A program made the translations under genes and the position numbers. Below are positions 22,202-34,155 of a stretch of DNA of 64,000 nucleotides, piece by piece (positions within the stretch are counted from its first letter, which is position 1; every line of letters begins with the position of its first letter). Source of the stretch: Larix kaempferi. Lineage: Eukaryota; Streptophyta; Pinopsida; Pinales; Pinaceae. The notes under the pieces were generated by a model. The model ran no database searches. It was not told the DNA's origin and saw only the letters and a program-made list of their open reading frames with translations. The stretch covers positions 32,526,501-32,590,500 of the forward strand of contig BSBM01000299.1 in assembly GCA_027924585.1 (NCBI GenBank), written 5' to 3'.

Positions 22202-22639
22202 ATGCTCGAGATCGAAGGTATGATACAAAACAAATCTATTTCAATTTTAATAGATCCAGGTGCAAGTTTGAGTTACTTTCCACCTGATTTAGTGAAAAGT
22301 TGCAAGTTAAAGGTAGAAAAAATTGATAGTTCATTGTTAGTTCAGCTAGCAACAGGCACTAAAAGAAAAGTTACGGAATTTGCCAAAAGTTGTGATTTAC
22401 TTATGAGCCAGCTGAAAACGCAAGTTAATTTAAAAGTTTTGCCATTAGGGTCTTATGATGTGTTAATTGGCATGGACTGGCTTGAACAGCATAGAGTAGT
22501 ACTTAACTTTTATGAAAAAAAATTTACTTGTTTGAATAATGAAGGTAATACTGAAACAGTAAAAGGAATTCCTAGGAAAACATCTTTAAGACAAATTTCT
22601 TGCTTTGCAAGTAAAGAGAGTTGTAAGAAAGGGCTATAA
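22202..22639 (+). pseudogene. Aspartic protease domain
   Basis: The active site reads SILIDPGASLSYF, a DPG variant found in some plant gypsy proteases. The C-terminal half has LKVLPLGSYDVLIGMDWLEQ and HRVVLNFYEK, as expected. It lies in a different frame from pol, so one frameshift falls around 22605-22640, where the two frames overlap. Confidence 0.75.
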
Positions 22640-25544
22640 AATGTTTGCTGTGAATGTTATTAATGACGAATGTTCATCTAAACAAGATAAGATAAAACTG
22701 GAAGATATACCCATCCTTAGGGACTTTTCTGATGTATTCCCGGAAGAAATTCCAGGACTACCCCCGAAAAGGGAACTTGATTTCACCATTGAGTTAGTAC
22801 CGGGTGCGGTACCAAACTCAAAGGCTCCCTACAGAATGAATATTCTGGAGTTAAATGAATTAAAATCTCAGCTGAAAGAATTAATAGATAAGAACTACAT
22901 AAGGTCAAGTGTGTCTCCTTGGGGAGCACCAGTTATCTTTGTTAAAAAGAAGGACGGTACTTTGCGACTGTGCATAGGTTACCGCCAACTTAATAAAATG
23001 ACAATTAAAAATTGATATCCCTTGCCCCGCATTAACGATCTATTTGGTCAGGTACGCGGAGCAGAGATATTCACTAAAATCAATTTAAGGTCTGGATATC
23101 ATCAAGTTAGACTAAAGGATGAAGACATATTCAAAACTGCTTTCGAAACTAGTTATGGACATTACGAGTTCAAAGTTATGCCTTTTGGGCTAACTAACGC
23201 ACCGACAGTCTTCATGTGTTTAATGAATAACGTTCTGCATAAGTACCTAGATAAGTTTGTAATTGTGTTCATTGATGATATTCTAATTTACTCAAAAAAT
23301 AAAGAAGAGCACGACGAACACTTAAGAATAATCCTGCAGGTTTTAAGGGAACATCATCTTTATGCTAAGTTCAGTAAATGTGACTTTTATGAAGATAAAA
23401 TACAGTACTTAAGTCACATAATATCTAAAGACGGAATTTCTGTCGACCCAGATAAAATAAGAGCAAGTAACGAGTGGCTTGTTCCTAAAGACGTAACTGG
23501 TGTACGGTCATTTATGGGAATAATAGGTTACTACATAAAGTTTATTAAAGGATTCTCTGGAATTGCGAATCCCATAACTTCTTTGCAGAAGAAAGGGAAG
23601 AAATTCGTCTGAGATCAAAAATGCGAAGAAAGTTTTAAAAAGTTAAAAGAGTTATTAACAACAACACCTATATTAAAAATTGTTGATCCTAATAAGGACT
23701 TTGTTGTATGCACCGATGCATGTAACGATGGACTTGGAGGGTTCTTAACTCAAGAAGGTCATGCTATTGCTTTTGAGTCTAGAAAGATAAAAATCCACGA
23801 AAAGAACTACGCAACTTATGATCTAGAGATGGAAGTCATGATACATGCACTAAAAGTGTGGCCCCATCACTTGATTGGAAGAAAGTTTACACTAATGGTA
23901 GATAATAAGGGTTTAAAATACTTGTTGGATCAAACAAATCTTAACTCAAGGAAATCTAAGTGGCTAGCTTTCCTTAGCGAGTATGATTTCGAAATTCAAC
24001 ACATTAAGGGTAAAGAAAACAAAGTCGTTGATGCCTTGAGAAAAAATGCCAGATTAAGTTTTGTGGAAACAATCAGCACATTTAAGACAGATCTGGAAAA
24101 TTAGATCGAAGAAGGAATTAAGCAAGATGAAAATTATCAAAAATTACATGATAAAGTTGCTAAAAATTTATCTAAAAATTTAATAATAGATTACAGCATT
24201 AATGAAAAAGGCTTAATGACTTATAAAAACAGAATTTATGTACCTAATGTGTCAAAAGTTAAACTGTTGATTTTGGATGAAGTTCATAAAAGTCTTTATT
24301 CGGGACACCCTGGTTATCAGAAAATGATAACTATGTTAAGAAATGGTTACTTTTGTCCTTACATGAAAAATGAAGTGGCTGAATACATAGCTAGGTGTTT
24401 TGAATGTCAGACAATTAAGGCTGAACATCAACACCCAGCTGGCCTATTGAAGCCATTGCCAATTCTGGAATGGAAATAGGAAATTATAAGTATTGATTTT
24501 GTTACAGGTTTACCGAAGAATCAGAAACAGAATGACTCCATAATGGTGGTTGTGGATAAACCTAGTAAATCTACTCATTTTATTCTTGTTAAGACTACTT
24601 TCAAAGCTGCTAACTTTGGAAATGTGTTTATGAAACAAATCTTTCACTTACATGGGATTCCAAAGGTAATTATTTCTGACTGAGACTCCAAGTTTACTGG
24701 AAATTTCTGGACAGCATTGTTTAAGGGTTTAAATACTAAATTAAATTTCAGTACTTCTTTCCATCCACAAACTGATGGACACACTAAAAGGGTTCATCAG
24801 ATTTTAGAAGACATGTTAAGGATGTATGTTAAATATTAGCCAGCTAAGTGGGAAGACTATTTGCATTTAGTTGAATTTGCATACAATAATCATTATCAAG
24901 CATCTGCTAGACTTAGTCCATTTGAGATTTTATATGGAATAAAATGTTGTACTCCTATTTCTTGGGATAACCCTATTGACAGATTAATGTTAGGACCAGA
25001 TTTATTAAAAGAGATGGAGCTAACCGTGGAATAGGTACAAAACTTAAAAGTTGCACAAGACAAACAAAAAAGTTATGCAGATCTGAAACGCACTGAAAGA
25101 GAATTGCAGGTTGCAGATTATGTCTTTGTAAAGGTAAAACCCAAGAAAAGTTCTTTTAAGCTTGGGAGTCATGCTAAACTAGCACCAAGGTACTGTGGAC
25201 CATTTGAAGTCCTATCAAGGATTGGAACTGTTGCATATCAGTTGGCTCTTCCATCTAATTTAAGAATCCACAATGTTTTTCACATTTTTGTTTTAAAGAA
25301 GTATGTGCACGATGCTACTCATGTGCTGAATTGGAATGACATACAAGTGGAACCCGAAGGAGATTTTTAGGTGGAACCGGACTGTATTCTCGACAAGAGG
25401 GGAATTATGCTCTAGAATCGTACCATAGGGAAGGTAAAGGTGCAATGGAAGCAACTTATCCCTTATGAAGATACCTGGGAACTGGAAAGTAACATGCAGG
25501 CAGCATATCCAGTTCTGTTCCAGGGAGGCTCTGACCAAGAATAA
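22605..25544 (+). pseudogene. pol: pol: RT, RNase H, integrase, chromodomain-like tail
   Basis: A single reading frame of 980 codons, with no detected frameshift, is broken only by stops at 23013, 23610, 24102, 24477, 24681, 24837, 25032, 25368 and 25413. [55 protein letters not shown] (usual D is N), intact [10 protein letters not shown]. RNase H: VVCTDACNDGLGGFLTQEGH, YDLEMEVMIHAL, VDNKGLKYLLDQ. Integrase: HSGHPGYQ-type YSGHPGYQKMITML, CFECQTIK, SIDFVTGLPKN, SDxDSKFTGNFW, and HTKRVHQILEDML, where the usual catalytic glutamate (TERVNQ) is lysine. The tail resembles a chromodomain. The protein is dead through nonsense and catalytic losses. Confidence 0.9.
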
Positions 25545-25583
25545 GCAACATCGAGGATGATGTTGAGCTTAAGTGGGATTGTT

Positions 25584-26530
25584 TGTAACATACCCCTTTG
25601 TTGAAAACATTTATGTTTGAAGAAAACATTATCTTAACTTTTATTGTAAAGTTTTATATTTGGACTAGTGTCCAAGGATGACTGTAATTGCATAATATTA
25701 TTATTTAAATAAATCAAATAGGAGACACTCACCCAAGGAGAACTATTGAAAGAGTGTTTATTGACCCACTAGGTGGAATGGAATATGGGGTAGAAGGCAA
25801 TGGACAAGTGGTAGCATCATGAATTAAGTAACTAGTTGTTGGTATGGGACAACTCCCTTGAATCGTGGTCAAGTTCCTTGGATTATAGAATTGGAGCTTG
25901 AGGCTCATTTATAGAAAACTGACCACCAAAAAGACCTAGCCATATTTTTAAGAGCCATGAAATTTGGAATGAGGTTCAACACTTTTCCTGACGAGGAAAT
26001 TTACCTTGTGGTTCTGCTGTATGCACACAAGAGAATCGATGAGGGGAAAAACTAGGTTTTTTATCATGTTATAAGTCTCCCTTGTTTACTGCTGAGTGCA
26101 GATTTTTACTGCTGAGTGCAGAGTTTTACTGTTGAGTGCAGAGATTGAGGTGTATGGAAAGTCTCTATTGATTGTTGGTTATACAACCTAAGTGCCTTGC
26201 TTCTACACAAAGTCTTCTACCTAGTGGTTCAATAAACAGGCTCAGGGGTCCAAAGGAGGCAAGTAGTTTGGATGCTTCTTCTGGAGAAGGTTGGGAGGAA
26301 CATGCCTCCTTGGGTGTTTGTCCACCCTATCTACATTTCTAGGTTCCACTTGTTATTTTTTAGTTCCTAAGTAGCTATAATTTATTTTCTGTACTGTTAA
26401 ATTAAGATTTAATTAGTCAAATATTGGTAGTAATCATTCTGCAGAAGTAAATGCTTGATTTCCTGAATTGATTATGATTCTGTAAATTGTTGAGGAAGTC
26501 ATTCGAAATGATAGAATAGATTTCTTCCCC
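25584..26530 (+). repeat. 3' LTR start; extent uncertain
   Basis: TGTAACATACCCCTTTG opens the LTR 39 bases after the end of pol, preceded by the purine-biased TTAAGTGGGATTG. Near 26087-26150 a 19-20-base string with TTTACTGCTGAGTGCAGA occurs three times in tandem. The closing CA could not be placed. Confidence 0.6.
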
Positions 26531-28634
26531 GCATTTTTCCATGTACTGTTGTTTGTACCGAACTCTAGTACAAGGAAGCTGTTTAAAAATAGATAAGAAT
26601 GATATTATGCAATAGATAAAATGATTGAATAAACAGCTGCCATGTTCCCTGTAATTTTTCTAATCTGTCTACATTTTGTATTTAAATATCTTATATTGTT
26701 TAGTCATAAAAATATATAGTAATACTTAACTTATGCAGATATTAGATTATTTTTATATTCATAGTAATAGAAGTAAACATCTCCTATTCTGTACAAAACA
26801 AGGGTTTGGTTATAGATTAACTAATCCCTTACAATAGGTACTTAATACACATAGTATGATCATTTCTTCTTGTACATTATAGTTTCCAAACCTCACTATT
26901 GCATCTCATTGGTATGTATGAAATTTAAACAGCTGCATAAAAATACATAACTATTATTACAAAACAACTTTGAAGTTTGACAAATATCCCAAAGATTAAA
27001 ACCCTAATTATAACCTTTAGTTAAAACAAATCTTTAGAAATTCTTGATTGAACTCAACTACACCGGAAATGTTTTCATGTAGTATTTTTTTTATTTTCTT
27101 AAATCTTCCATGAGTGCGAAACCCTCATTATCCTTCTACAGTCAAGTAAACAAAAAATAGTATTCAGTATTGATAGGATTCAAACCCAGTCTTATGGCTG
27201 AAACCCTCGATCTTTATCAAAACATTTCGATAAGTTTCCAACTAGGCTTAATGCCTTTACACAGCGATAGTATCACCATAAAATAAGAATTTCAACATTT
27301 CACAATATAGTAACTACAACACATATCTCTTCCGACCTCTGAAAATTTATGTAAATTAAACACATTTTGCTATAGAGACGAGCATAACCCTTATACCTCA
27401 TTTTAAAACAGTTCACAAGTAAATGCAGACGACCGGGAGTATACTAACTCTGTAACTATTTTACATAAAAACATTTACATTTACAACGAAACTAGAGTTA
27501 CAACATTTACATATGCACCTAAGTGGAATCTTTTCCGAAAAACAAACACCGACAATATCACTTCGAGACATAACATCAGTTAATAGGGTTCGAAACCCCA
27601 ATAATTTAAACAAAAAATTCGGTTCATTATTATAACAGTTAACATTATATTTATCCAAAACGTGGGGATTTAAACCCTTTAGTCAACACCGAAAATTATC
27701 ATGTTGCACAGTTATGGCGTAAAGCAAACACAGAGTAAGCCGAGGATTCAATCTTCTTACATGCCTTTGGCTACCAAACACTACAACGATGACGAAAGCC
27801 ACATCCAACGCCCATGACAGAAGCCTTGGCTAAAAGTTAGACAAGAATCAACAGTGTCATCTACAGGAAAACCACTGGGGCTTACCGATTTCCTTATGCT
27901 TCTCCCCACGGTGCCACGAACTTAGAAAATCGTAGACGAAGAGGACCTATCACATAAACACATTGTGGTTAAAACAAATGATGAGTATAAATCTTAAAAA
28001 CAAATACTTGCTAGTTGTTTTAATTTTGTAAAAACTCGAGACTGTAACTGTCACTTACCCGTAAGGAAGTATTTGAACCAGAACCAGCAGACGGGAAATT
28101 GGTCCAAACATCATCGTCGAAATAACAGCAGAATGGCTCGGGTCTGAGAGCCACAATAGAGTTTAAGAAACAAACAGGTTATGGGTTCGAAACTTGGAGA
28201 GGAGCCTCCATCCCTGCTGCTAACCCTAACTTTTCGTAGGCCGGTCGGCCTCTACCCAAAATCCCACTCACTACAAAATAAAAACCTAAGCTATGCTCTC
28301 GAATATCTTATCATATAAGCAATTAATGCTTCACCAAAACAGAATTTTTATCACGTGAAGATCGCCACGTTGGATGCCAACGGGCAGACCACTACTATGA
28401 CTTTAATGCGCTTTTTATACCCCAACTACCATCGTACAATCAAACCTGCATTCATATAATTAAACTCGATTATGGTTCAAACTTTCGGATATGTGTAGAG
28501 TGTAGTATGATTACAAGGTCAAAATATGTATGTTTCCAATTCCTTACATTATATTAAAGCTACAAAACTTAACATTCCATCAGACTATAGAATATATGCT
28601 AGGAAGATCATCGTTTCTGACACTTCGATTATGG
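26531..28634. other. No gene seen; possible minus-strand promoter
   Basis: No coding domain was recognised. On the minus strand GGGGTATAAAAAGCGC (about 28410-28425) resembles a TATA box and is followed by a CG-richer leader-like stretch to about 28000 that contains ACGGGTAAGTG, a splice-donor-like site. This could be an LTR promoter or an old gene start. Confidence 0.35.
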
Positions 28635-29667
28635 TGTCACAACCATAGGTTTTGTCAAACATCCGCTCATGGCCATTATCTCGTTGATACTTATAGGATA
28701 TGAGACTATAGGATACGTTAGATATTAGGCTTAGGTTGTGATTCTAATTAATACATATAGAAGTGTAGTTTATTAATGTTAGCTATTCTTGTTTCGTTCA
28801 AACATTCCATCAGTGAACAACCAATTATTTTTCTTTGATATTAAAACTATGATATATCAGTTGTAATTGCGTTTAGTATTCAAGGCACTAGCATATAGAA
28901 AAAGATATCGACTAAACTATTATTAGATAGTATAGCTTAGAATTTCACTTTCATACTTAAGTTTTGTAATTATAGTTGGATCAAACCTTTTCCATAAGTA
29001 GATCAATACAAATGGTACTAATAACCAGAAGTTAGGTCTAGAACTACAAAATAGTATTAACACCTAACTTGGAGGTGTCATCACTTATTATAGGTACTTA
29101 GAAATCTAGTATATATGTTTAGACGCAAGAATTAAGTTTTACAACTTAGAAACCAAATGATGTTTCACATTTTCCATAGAACGTATGAAAGTAAACGATC
29201 TTAAATAGATGTAATTTCTGATTGAAGAATAACTGAGAATTACACATAAACATTACTAAACGCTTGAGCTAGATTAGATCTCACCCAAAAATACTTCAAT
29301 ATTTTACAAGTGGAAGTCTAACTGAAACTTAATATAGGTTTCTTTTTCTTTAGAAGCATCATTATTACCTGCGATCTGCAATAGAGGTTAAAATGATTTA
29401 TCTACATAGCTAAGTAAGCCTCGGGGTGCCCCATAGGACCCCTTCATCATCATCAAAGAAAGTAAATAGTTAGCACATATAAAGAAGATAGTATCATAAA
29501 ACAAAGTATCGACGTAAAACAATTCTCAGAATTTAGAAGTAGTATTATCAATATTAATTCAACTAGCTAGGTAGATTAACTTTTAGTATACTTCCACATA
29601 TCATTTATAGCATTAAATGTACCTTAGAAAAAAATTTAAATTTTTGTGAATTTTGGAGGTTGTCACA
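28635..29667 (-). repeat. LTR-like block
   Basis: The block is bounded by TGTCACAACC at 28635 and GGTTGTCACA ending at 29667; both strands therefore open with TGTSACAACC, as plant gypsy LTRs often do. No target duplication (TATGG versus CAGTC) and no primer site next to either end was found, so it may be a fragment. Confidence 0.4.
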
Positions 29668-29705
29668 CAGTCTAGCCAAACTTCTCCACAACCAATTAAT
29701 TTGTC

Positions 29706-29897
29706 CTATGCCTTTTCCAGACCAAGAAAGGTACCTTTTTCCCATTTCTCCAAGTTTTGGAGTTTAAGTGGAGACTCTTGGATTTGTCTTATGAGAGTTA
29801 AAGAAAGAAACTTCTCAGCTTCTATTCTATTTGCATGCTCTAAAGACTGTTGATGCTCTTCCGGTGTCAAGGATTCATCCCATGGCTTCAAGAACAA
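29706..29897 (-). pseudogene. Possible C-terminal viral segment
   Basis: A 63-codon frame (KPWDESLTPEEHQQSLEHAN, RIEAEKFLSLTLIRQIQESP) lies downstream of the RNase H. It has no known motif. It could be the end of the viral polyprotein or unrelated; helical and charged composition is all that is visible. Confidence 0.3.
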
Positions 29898-29998
29898 GCC
29901 TGCCTACGAATGATAAGTGGGGATGGAAATGGCCTTGATGGACTCTTTCCTTTATCTTGTTGTGAAGAGTTGTATGCGCCTGCACTGAAAATATTGAT

Positions 29999-30508
29999 CT
30001 AGGGAAAATATTGAGTATGTAACTTTTCTCTAGTTAACATATCAGCAACAAAATTAAGATAACCAGGCTTATAAACAATATAAAAATCAAAATTCTGTAA
30101 CCATAAAAACCATTTTAAAATCCTAGAACTATTTTCTTCCATAAGATTTTCATTCTCAAATATCCCAGGCATTATTTTCAAATCAGTTCTAACTAGAAAC
30201 TTTACAGGATTTAAAAGCAAACGGAAATGATTGATTGTCTTTTTAATAGACAGGATTTCTTTGTGGTTGGATGGATAATTGAGTTCTGCATATTTAAATG
30301 ATCCCGAGGTATAGCCACAAATTTCTTCTCTTTCTCCATGCTTTTCAATTAGAAATCCACCCCATACATTTGTTGAAGCATCTATTTCAATTAAAAGATT
30401 ATTAGTTCCTTGGGGAAGAGAGAGAGCGGAGAGTTGCTGCACTTTTGTTTTAATTTTCTGGAGTGCAGCAGTCAGATCTGAAGACCATTTAGGGGGATTC
30501 TTTTTCAA
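29999..30508 (-). pseudogene. Viral RNase H domain
   Basis: The frame reads LLIEIDASTNVWGGFLIEKH, NHKEILSIKKTINHFRLLL, VRTDLKIMPGIFENEN and YKPGYLNFVADMLTRE, so the acidic catalytic positions (D, E, D, D) look present. The connection to the reverse transcriptase at 30510-30727 has several stops. It ends at 29999-30001. The order RT then RNase H without an integrase supports a pararetrovirus. Confidence 0.82.
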
Positions 30509-30727
30509 TCTCTTCTAAAGGATATGAATATCTTCATCTTTCCCTTTATAGAATGGTCTAATGTAGTTGAGACTTCCTACAAATCTCTGAAGCTGAACTT
30601 TGTCTAATATCTGATCCGGGAAATGCAAGAAAACCTTTAAGACATGGTCCTAAAGAATGACTTTCCCTTTGTTTATCTTGAAACCGAGAAAATCGATTTC
30701 AGTCTTTCTGATTTCCATCTTGCTCTT

Positions 30728-31498
30728 TTAAAGAACAAGACCATGCTTATAAACTAAATGATAAAATTCTTGTAAATGCTTTAAATGATCTTGCAAGTTC
30801 CTAAAGCATATCAGGATATCATATATGTAGAAAAATGCCCATCTCTTTTCTCTGAAAATATCCTCCATTCTGTTCTGGAATTCATAGGGGGCATTGTTTA
30901 TTCCAAAAGGAAAGACTTTCCATTGATATTGGCCATGGGGAACAACAAAAGCAGTCTTAAACCTATCTTTTGCTTCAATGCCAATTTGATAGAAACCGGA
31001 TTTCAAATCAAACTTACTAAATATAGTACATCCATCAATCCGTTGTAGAAGACTAGCTTTATCAGGTAATGGATACCTAATTTTATGGAGCACTGCATTG
31101 AGAGGTTTATAATTCACAACCAATCTTGGCTTACCTCTCTTAATATCTAAGTGTTTGTTAACAACAAAGGCTCTGTAAGCCCATGGACTCTTAGAGGGTT
31201 CAATTAACCCTTTTGAAAGCAAATCTTTAATTTGACTAGCACAAAATTTTGTCGCAGAGGGATACATCAATCTAGCAGAGACTTTCATTGCTTTATGTTT
31301 TACCAAAGGGTCAAAAGGAAGGGAATCAAAGTATTTTTCTCTAGTCCATAAATCATTAGGGCTTTTTGAAGTGCAGTCTTTCTCAAGCTTTTCAAAGATA
31401 TCAGCAAGGGTCGTGTCCTTATGCATTTCTGTGTAAGCAATGCATCTCTCCATCTTAAACAATTCTACAATGTTTGTTTTAGACTCGGTTCTTTTCAC
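30728..31498 (-). pseudogene. Viral reverse transcriptase
   Basis: An open stretch of 256 codons covers fingers and palm: LLSKGLIEPSKSPWAYRAFV, KPRLVVNYKPLNAVLHKIRY, IFSKFDLKSGFYQIGIEAKD, KTAFVVPHGQYQWKVFPFGI, NAPYEFQNRM. The polymerase box reads FFYIYDILICF: the first aspartate of the usual YxDD pair is tyrosine, one G-to-T change away. The frame closes with stops at 30728 before the thumb. The enzyme copies viral RNA into DNA; this copy cannot. Confidence 0.88.
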
Positions 31499-31507
31499 GG
31501 GGATTTT

Positions 31508-31900
31508 TCATTTCAAATGAGCTTCAAACGATAAAGGACAAGAAACTGGATTTCCTTTTATGGTGCATTTAAACAGCATCTTAACAGTGTCAAAAGTAAC
31601 AGGTCTCACTATATTTAGGAATTCAGAGCCTAATATACCTTCTTCTTTTATACTATCCAACCTATTCAAGGATAAAGCTTCTATACATCCTTCTATTTGA
31701 ATAGGAAAGTCTGCTACTTGACCCAAAAGTTGTATAGGAGTACCTTCTATAGAAACTCTGTATTCTGAAGCCTTCTCCTAATAGAATGAAGGGATTGCAC
31801 TTCCTTTTGCTAAATTCATCTCACAACCTCAATAAATCATGCAATCTAACTTATAGGGATTGAACTCTGGAGGACAAAAAGAAACTTTAAGTACATTTTA
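31508..31900 (-). pseudogene. Viral aspartic protease, damaged
   Basis: The C-terminal half is open from 31726: LGQVADFPIQIEGC, then EEGILGSEFLNIV, the ILGxxFL hallmark of pararetroviral proteases. Upstream, the place of the active-site DTG reads IY-stop-GCEMNLAKG, so the catalytic triad is destroyed, and another stop follows at SFY. The enzyme would cleave the viral polyprotein. Confidence 0.65.
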
Positions 31901-31916
31901 GGACCTGTAAAAAGTC

Positions 31917-32640
31917 CTAAGGAAGGCTCATGGAAAAAAGAATCTTCTTTTGAATATTTTTTTCATGCTCAAGGCTCTTGAGAGCTATGTCATATTGTCG
32001 ACACATCTCATCTTCAGAAGATTGATATTTTTCTCTGACTGACACTTCAAGCATTCTTTTCAAATCTTCAATTTCCCTTACAAGCTTCCTAAGGAAATTC
32101 TGTTTTTCTTTGATTTGCAGGTGAAGCAAATTTTCTTTATCTTTTATAAACTTCTTCCTATCCTCATGCTCTGCAGGATAGTGCTTATATAAATCTGCAA
32201 TATCGTAGAATGCAGGATGATGGGAAGGAGAGAGTTTACCATCTTCTGATTTCTTCTCTTTTCCTTTAAGTAATGATGGTAGCTTTTTCTTTTCTTCCTT
32301 TAATTCTCCTCTGAGAATATACTCAAAAATAGGAATCTCGAATAGCTGTTGATAAATTTCAACTAATCGTTGTTGAGGAGATGGTTTTGTTGAGGAAGAA
32401 AACATATAACAAGAAAAATCAAAGTCTGGAGGTCCCTCACACCCCCCTAAACTTGCTTTTGAGGCAGAATCAGAATCGGAAGAGGAAGAATCAGAACTGG
32501 AGGGGGAAAATTTATTCAGATGGATATCATAATCATTATCATAAGAATAATCATCATCAAGGAGAAACATAATTTCTCCAAAAGGATACTGATGTTGTTC
32601 ACAAAAATAAAGATCCCACCAAGCTGGATCTAGCTGTTCG
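31917..32640 (-). pseudogene. Post-coat linker: acidic-Ser region and coiled coil
   Basis: After the knuckle, an open stretch of about 240 codons has LDPAWWDLYFCEQHQYPFGE, an Asp/Tyr run (DDDYSYDNDYD), a serine-rich acidic stretch (SPSSSDSSSSDSDSASK) and a charged helical end (KFIKDKENLLHLQIKEKQNF, LVREIEDLKRMLEVSVRE). It ends with a stop at 31917. No enzyme motif is present. In the gene order it joins the coat and protease parts; it may be a spacer of the polyprotein. Confidence 0.5.
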
Positions 32641-33850
32641 GAGAAAGCCGCAAGCTTTGGTTTGGATTTCTTCTGTGGACATTTGTGCCCAATGACCTTT
32701 CTTTCCACAAATAAAACATTTCTCTTTGTCTGTTGGCTCAGACCTTTTTCTGACGTAAGCTTTCTTATAGAAGGGGTTTCTAAATTTTTTCTTATAAGAC
32801 TTGTGAGTCTTATGCTTGTAGGATTTGTCAGGATGATATCTAGGAGTACTTGTATGGAATCCTTTATTTTTCTTCTTGCAGTGGCAGGATTCTTTTCCAA
32901 AATGCCCTCTATTGTAAGCACCACAACCCCAATCAAGAATTTTTGCAACATCTTTACAGAAACTAGGAGAATACATAGATTGGTGTCTTTTGAAATCCCG
33001 ACTGACTCTCTTTTATAGGAAATTCTCTTGCCAAGTTTCCATTATAAAATCATGGAGCTGTGCTAATGAGATTCTGCGAAGATTAATCTTTTATCTTTAA
33101 GAAATTGTTCCACGGCATCTAGAACATGACTAGGAAAACTTCTAAGATAGTATTTCAAGTATGCTCGTTCCCCAGATTTTCTGGAAGAGATAAGAAGGTT
33201 ATGCATATAGCAGAAGTATTTCTCACGTTGACTCAGGTCACAAATTCTTACAGACATGAATAAAGAAGCTAGGTGCTCATAGTCTTCTTTATCGTTGGGT
33301 CCCTAGAATGCTTTTCCCAAAGCATGTAGTATCTGTTGATCTGCATCATCATCATTCAAAATCTCATATTTTGCTTCTTGTGGTAGCCACTGCCACCATT
33401 CATGTGCTAAACCGGATAATCCAGCTATCAGCTGTAAAGCTAATTGCTGACCGGGAGTATTTGAATCTTGGTTTTTTTATATAAAACCCATTGGCCAAGA
33501 AGCTATATGGATAACTTTATTTATGCTCTCAACTGACATTGGATATTCAGAACGGGTTGCTTAGGCATATGTGACATCAGGTTATTCATTCCATTTATTC
33601 CAAAATGGAATTTGTGAGAAGGAGCAGAAGAGGCATCTTGCATGTCTAAATCGAAAGTGGGAGGAGGACCTGGAAAGGAGGAAGAACCAATTTCATGGCT
33701 GACCCCTGAACTATTATGGGTATCTTCTGTGTGAGAGGGGAATTTAAGCATAGCCATATATTTTTCAGGTAATGCCTTAAGCATTCTATGGAATTGACTT
33801 ACTAAGCTTTGTATTTATTGGAATTCTTCTTCATCTTGACCAAACTTAAA
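32590..33850 (-). pseudogene. Coat protein-like region with zinc knuckle
   Basis: An acidic start (SVQDEDERPDFKFGQDEEEF) is followed by a central part with GQQLALQLIAGLSGLAHEWW, FCYMHNLLISSRKSGERAYL and KYYLRSFPSHVLDAVEQFL. A very basic stretch (KSYKHKTHKSYKKKFRN) then leads to the CCHC knuckle CFICGKKGHWAQ. This is the layout of caulimovirid coat proteins, which bind the genome in the virion. At the knuckle the frame changes: the CX2CX4H part is in one frame, and the last cysteine (KCPQKKSKPK) lies in the frame used by 31917-32951. Several stops interrupt the upstream part. Confidence 0.7.
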
Positions 33851-33879
33851 ATCCGGTCTTTCATCCTCATCTTGGACAC

Positions 33880-34155
33880 TCATCATACCAAACGAGTAAC
33901 TTTTAGAGTGTTGTTGTTGGTGTCCTTTTAGTGCAAGATCCATTGTTGCTTGGCTGACGAGCCAGTTTTCTTTTTCAATACTTGAGTTTTGGTCAAAATA
34001 TTACCCAATACATTCAATATTTTCTCTATCTTGTCATAGGCTATATTTATTGCAGTTTTTATCTCTTATGTATCATGCAGCAAATGATCTAGAAGGTCAA
34101 GTTTTTTTTGGAGCATGGATATCTTATCATGCTCATCCTTCATTTTTTTCTTTAT
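33880..34155 (-). pseudogene. Coiled-coil segment of the pararetrovirus
   Basis: Continuing in the frame of the previous segment after its stop, the text reads KMKDEHDKISMLQKKLDLLD, then TAINIAYDKIEKILNVLGN. Leucine/isoleucine heptads point to a coiled coil. Virion-associated proteins of caulimoviruses also tetramerise through a coiled coil and sit at this place in the gene order, so such a role is possible but not shown. Confidence 0.4.

Larger units (their letters stand above)
21794..25583 (+). mobile_element. 5'-truncated gypsy chromovirus-type element
   Basis: The order is gag C-terminus, protease, reverse transcriptase, RNase H, integrase and a chromodomain-like tail, followed by an LTR start at 25584. 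The 5' LTR, primer site and most of gag are missing; the element begins exactly where the MITE ends. The tail after the integrase (IGKVKVQWKQL, ending EDTWELESNM and AYPVLF) resembles the chromodomain of plant chromoviruses. Confidence 0.85.

Noticed and set aside
21836-22228. 130-codon minus-strand frame
   Set aside because: It lies opposite the gag fragment of the gypsy element and is a shadow.
30785-31048. Plus-strand frame of 87 codons
   Set aside because: It is antisense to the viral RT and shows no features of its own.
32381-33018. Plus-strand frames opposite the coat-protein region
   Set aside because: They are antisense shadows of lysine- and serine-rich viral text.
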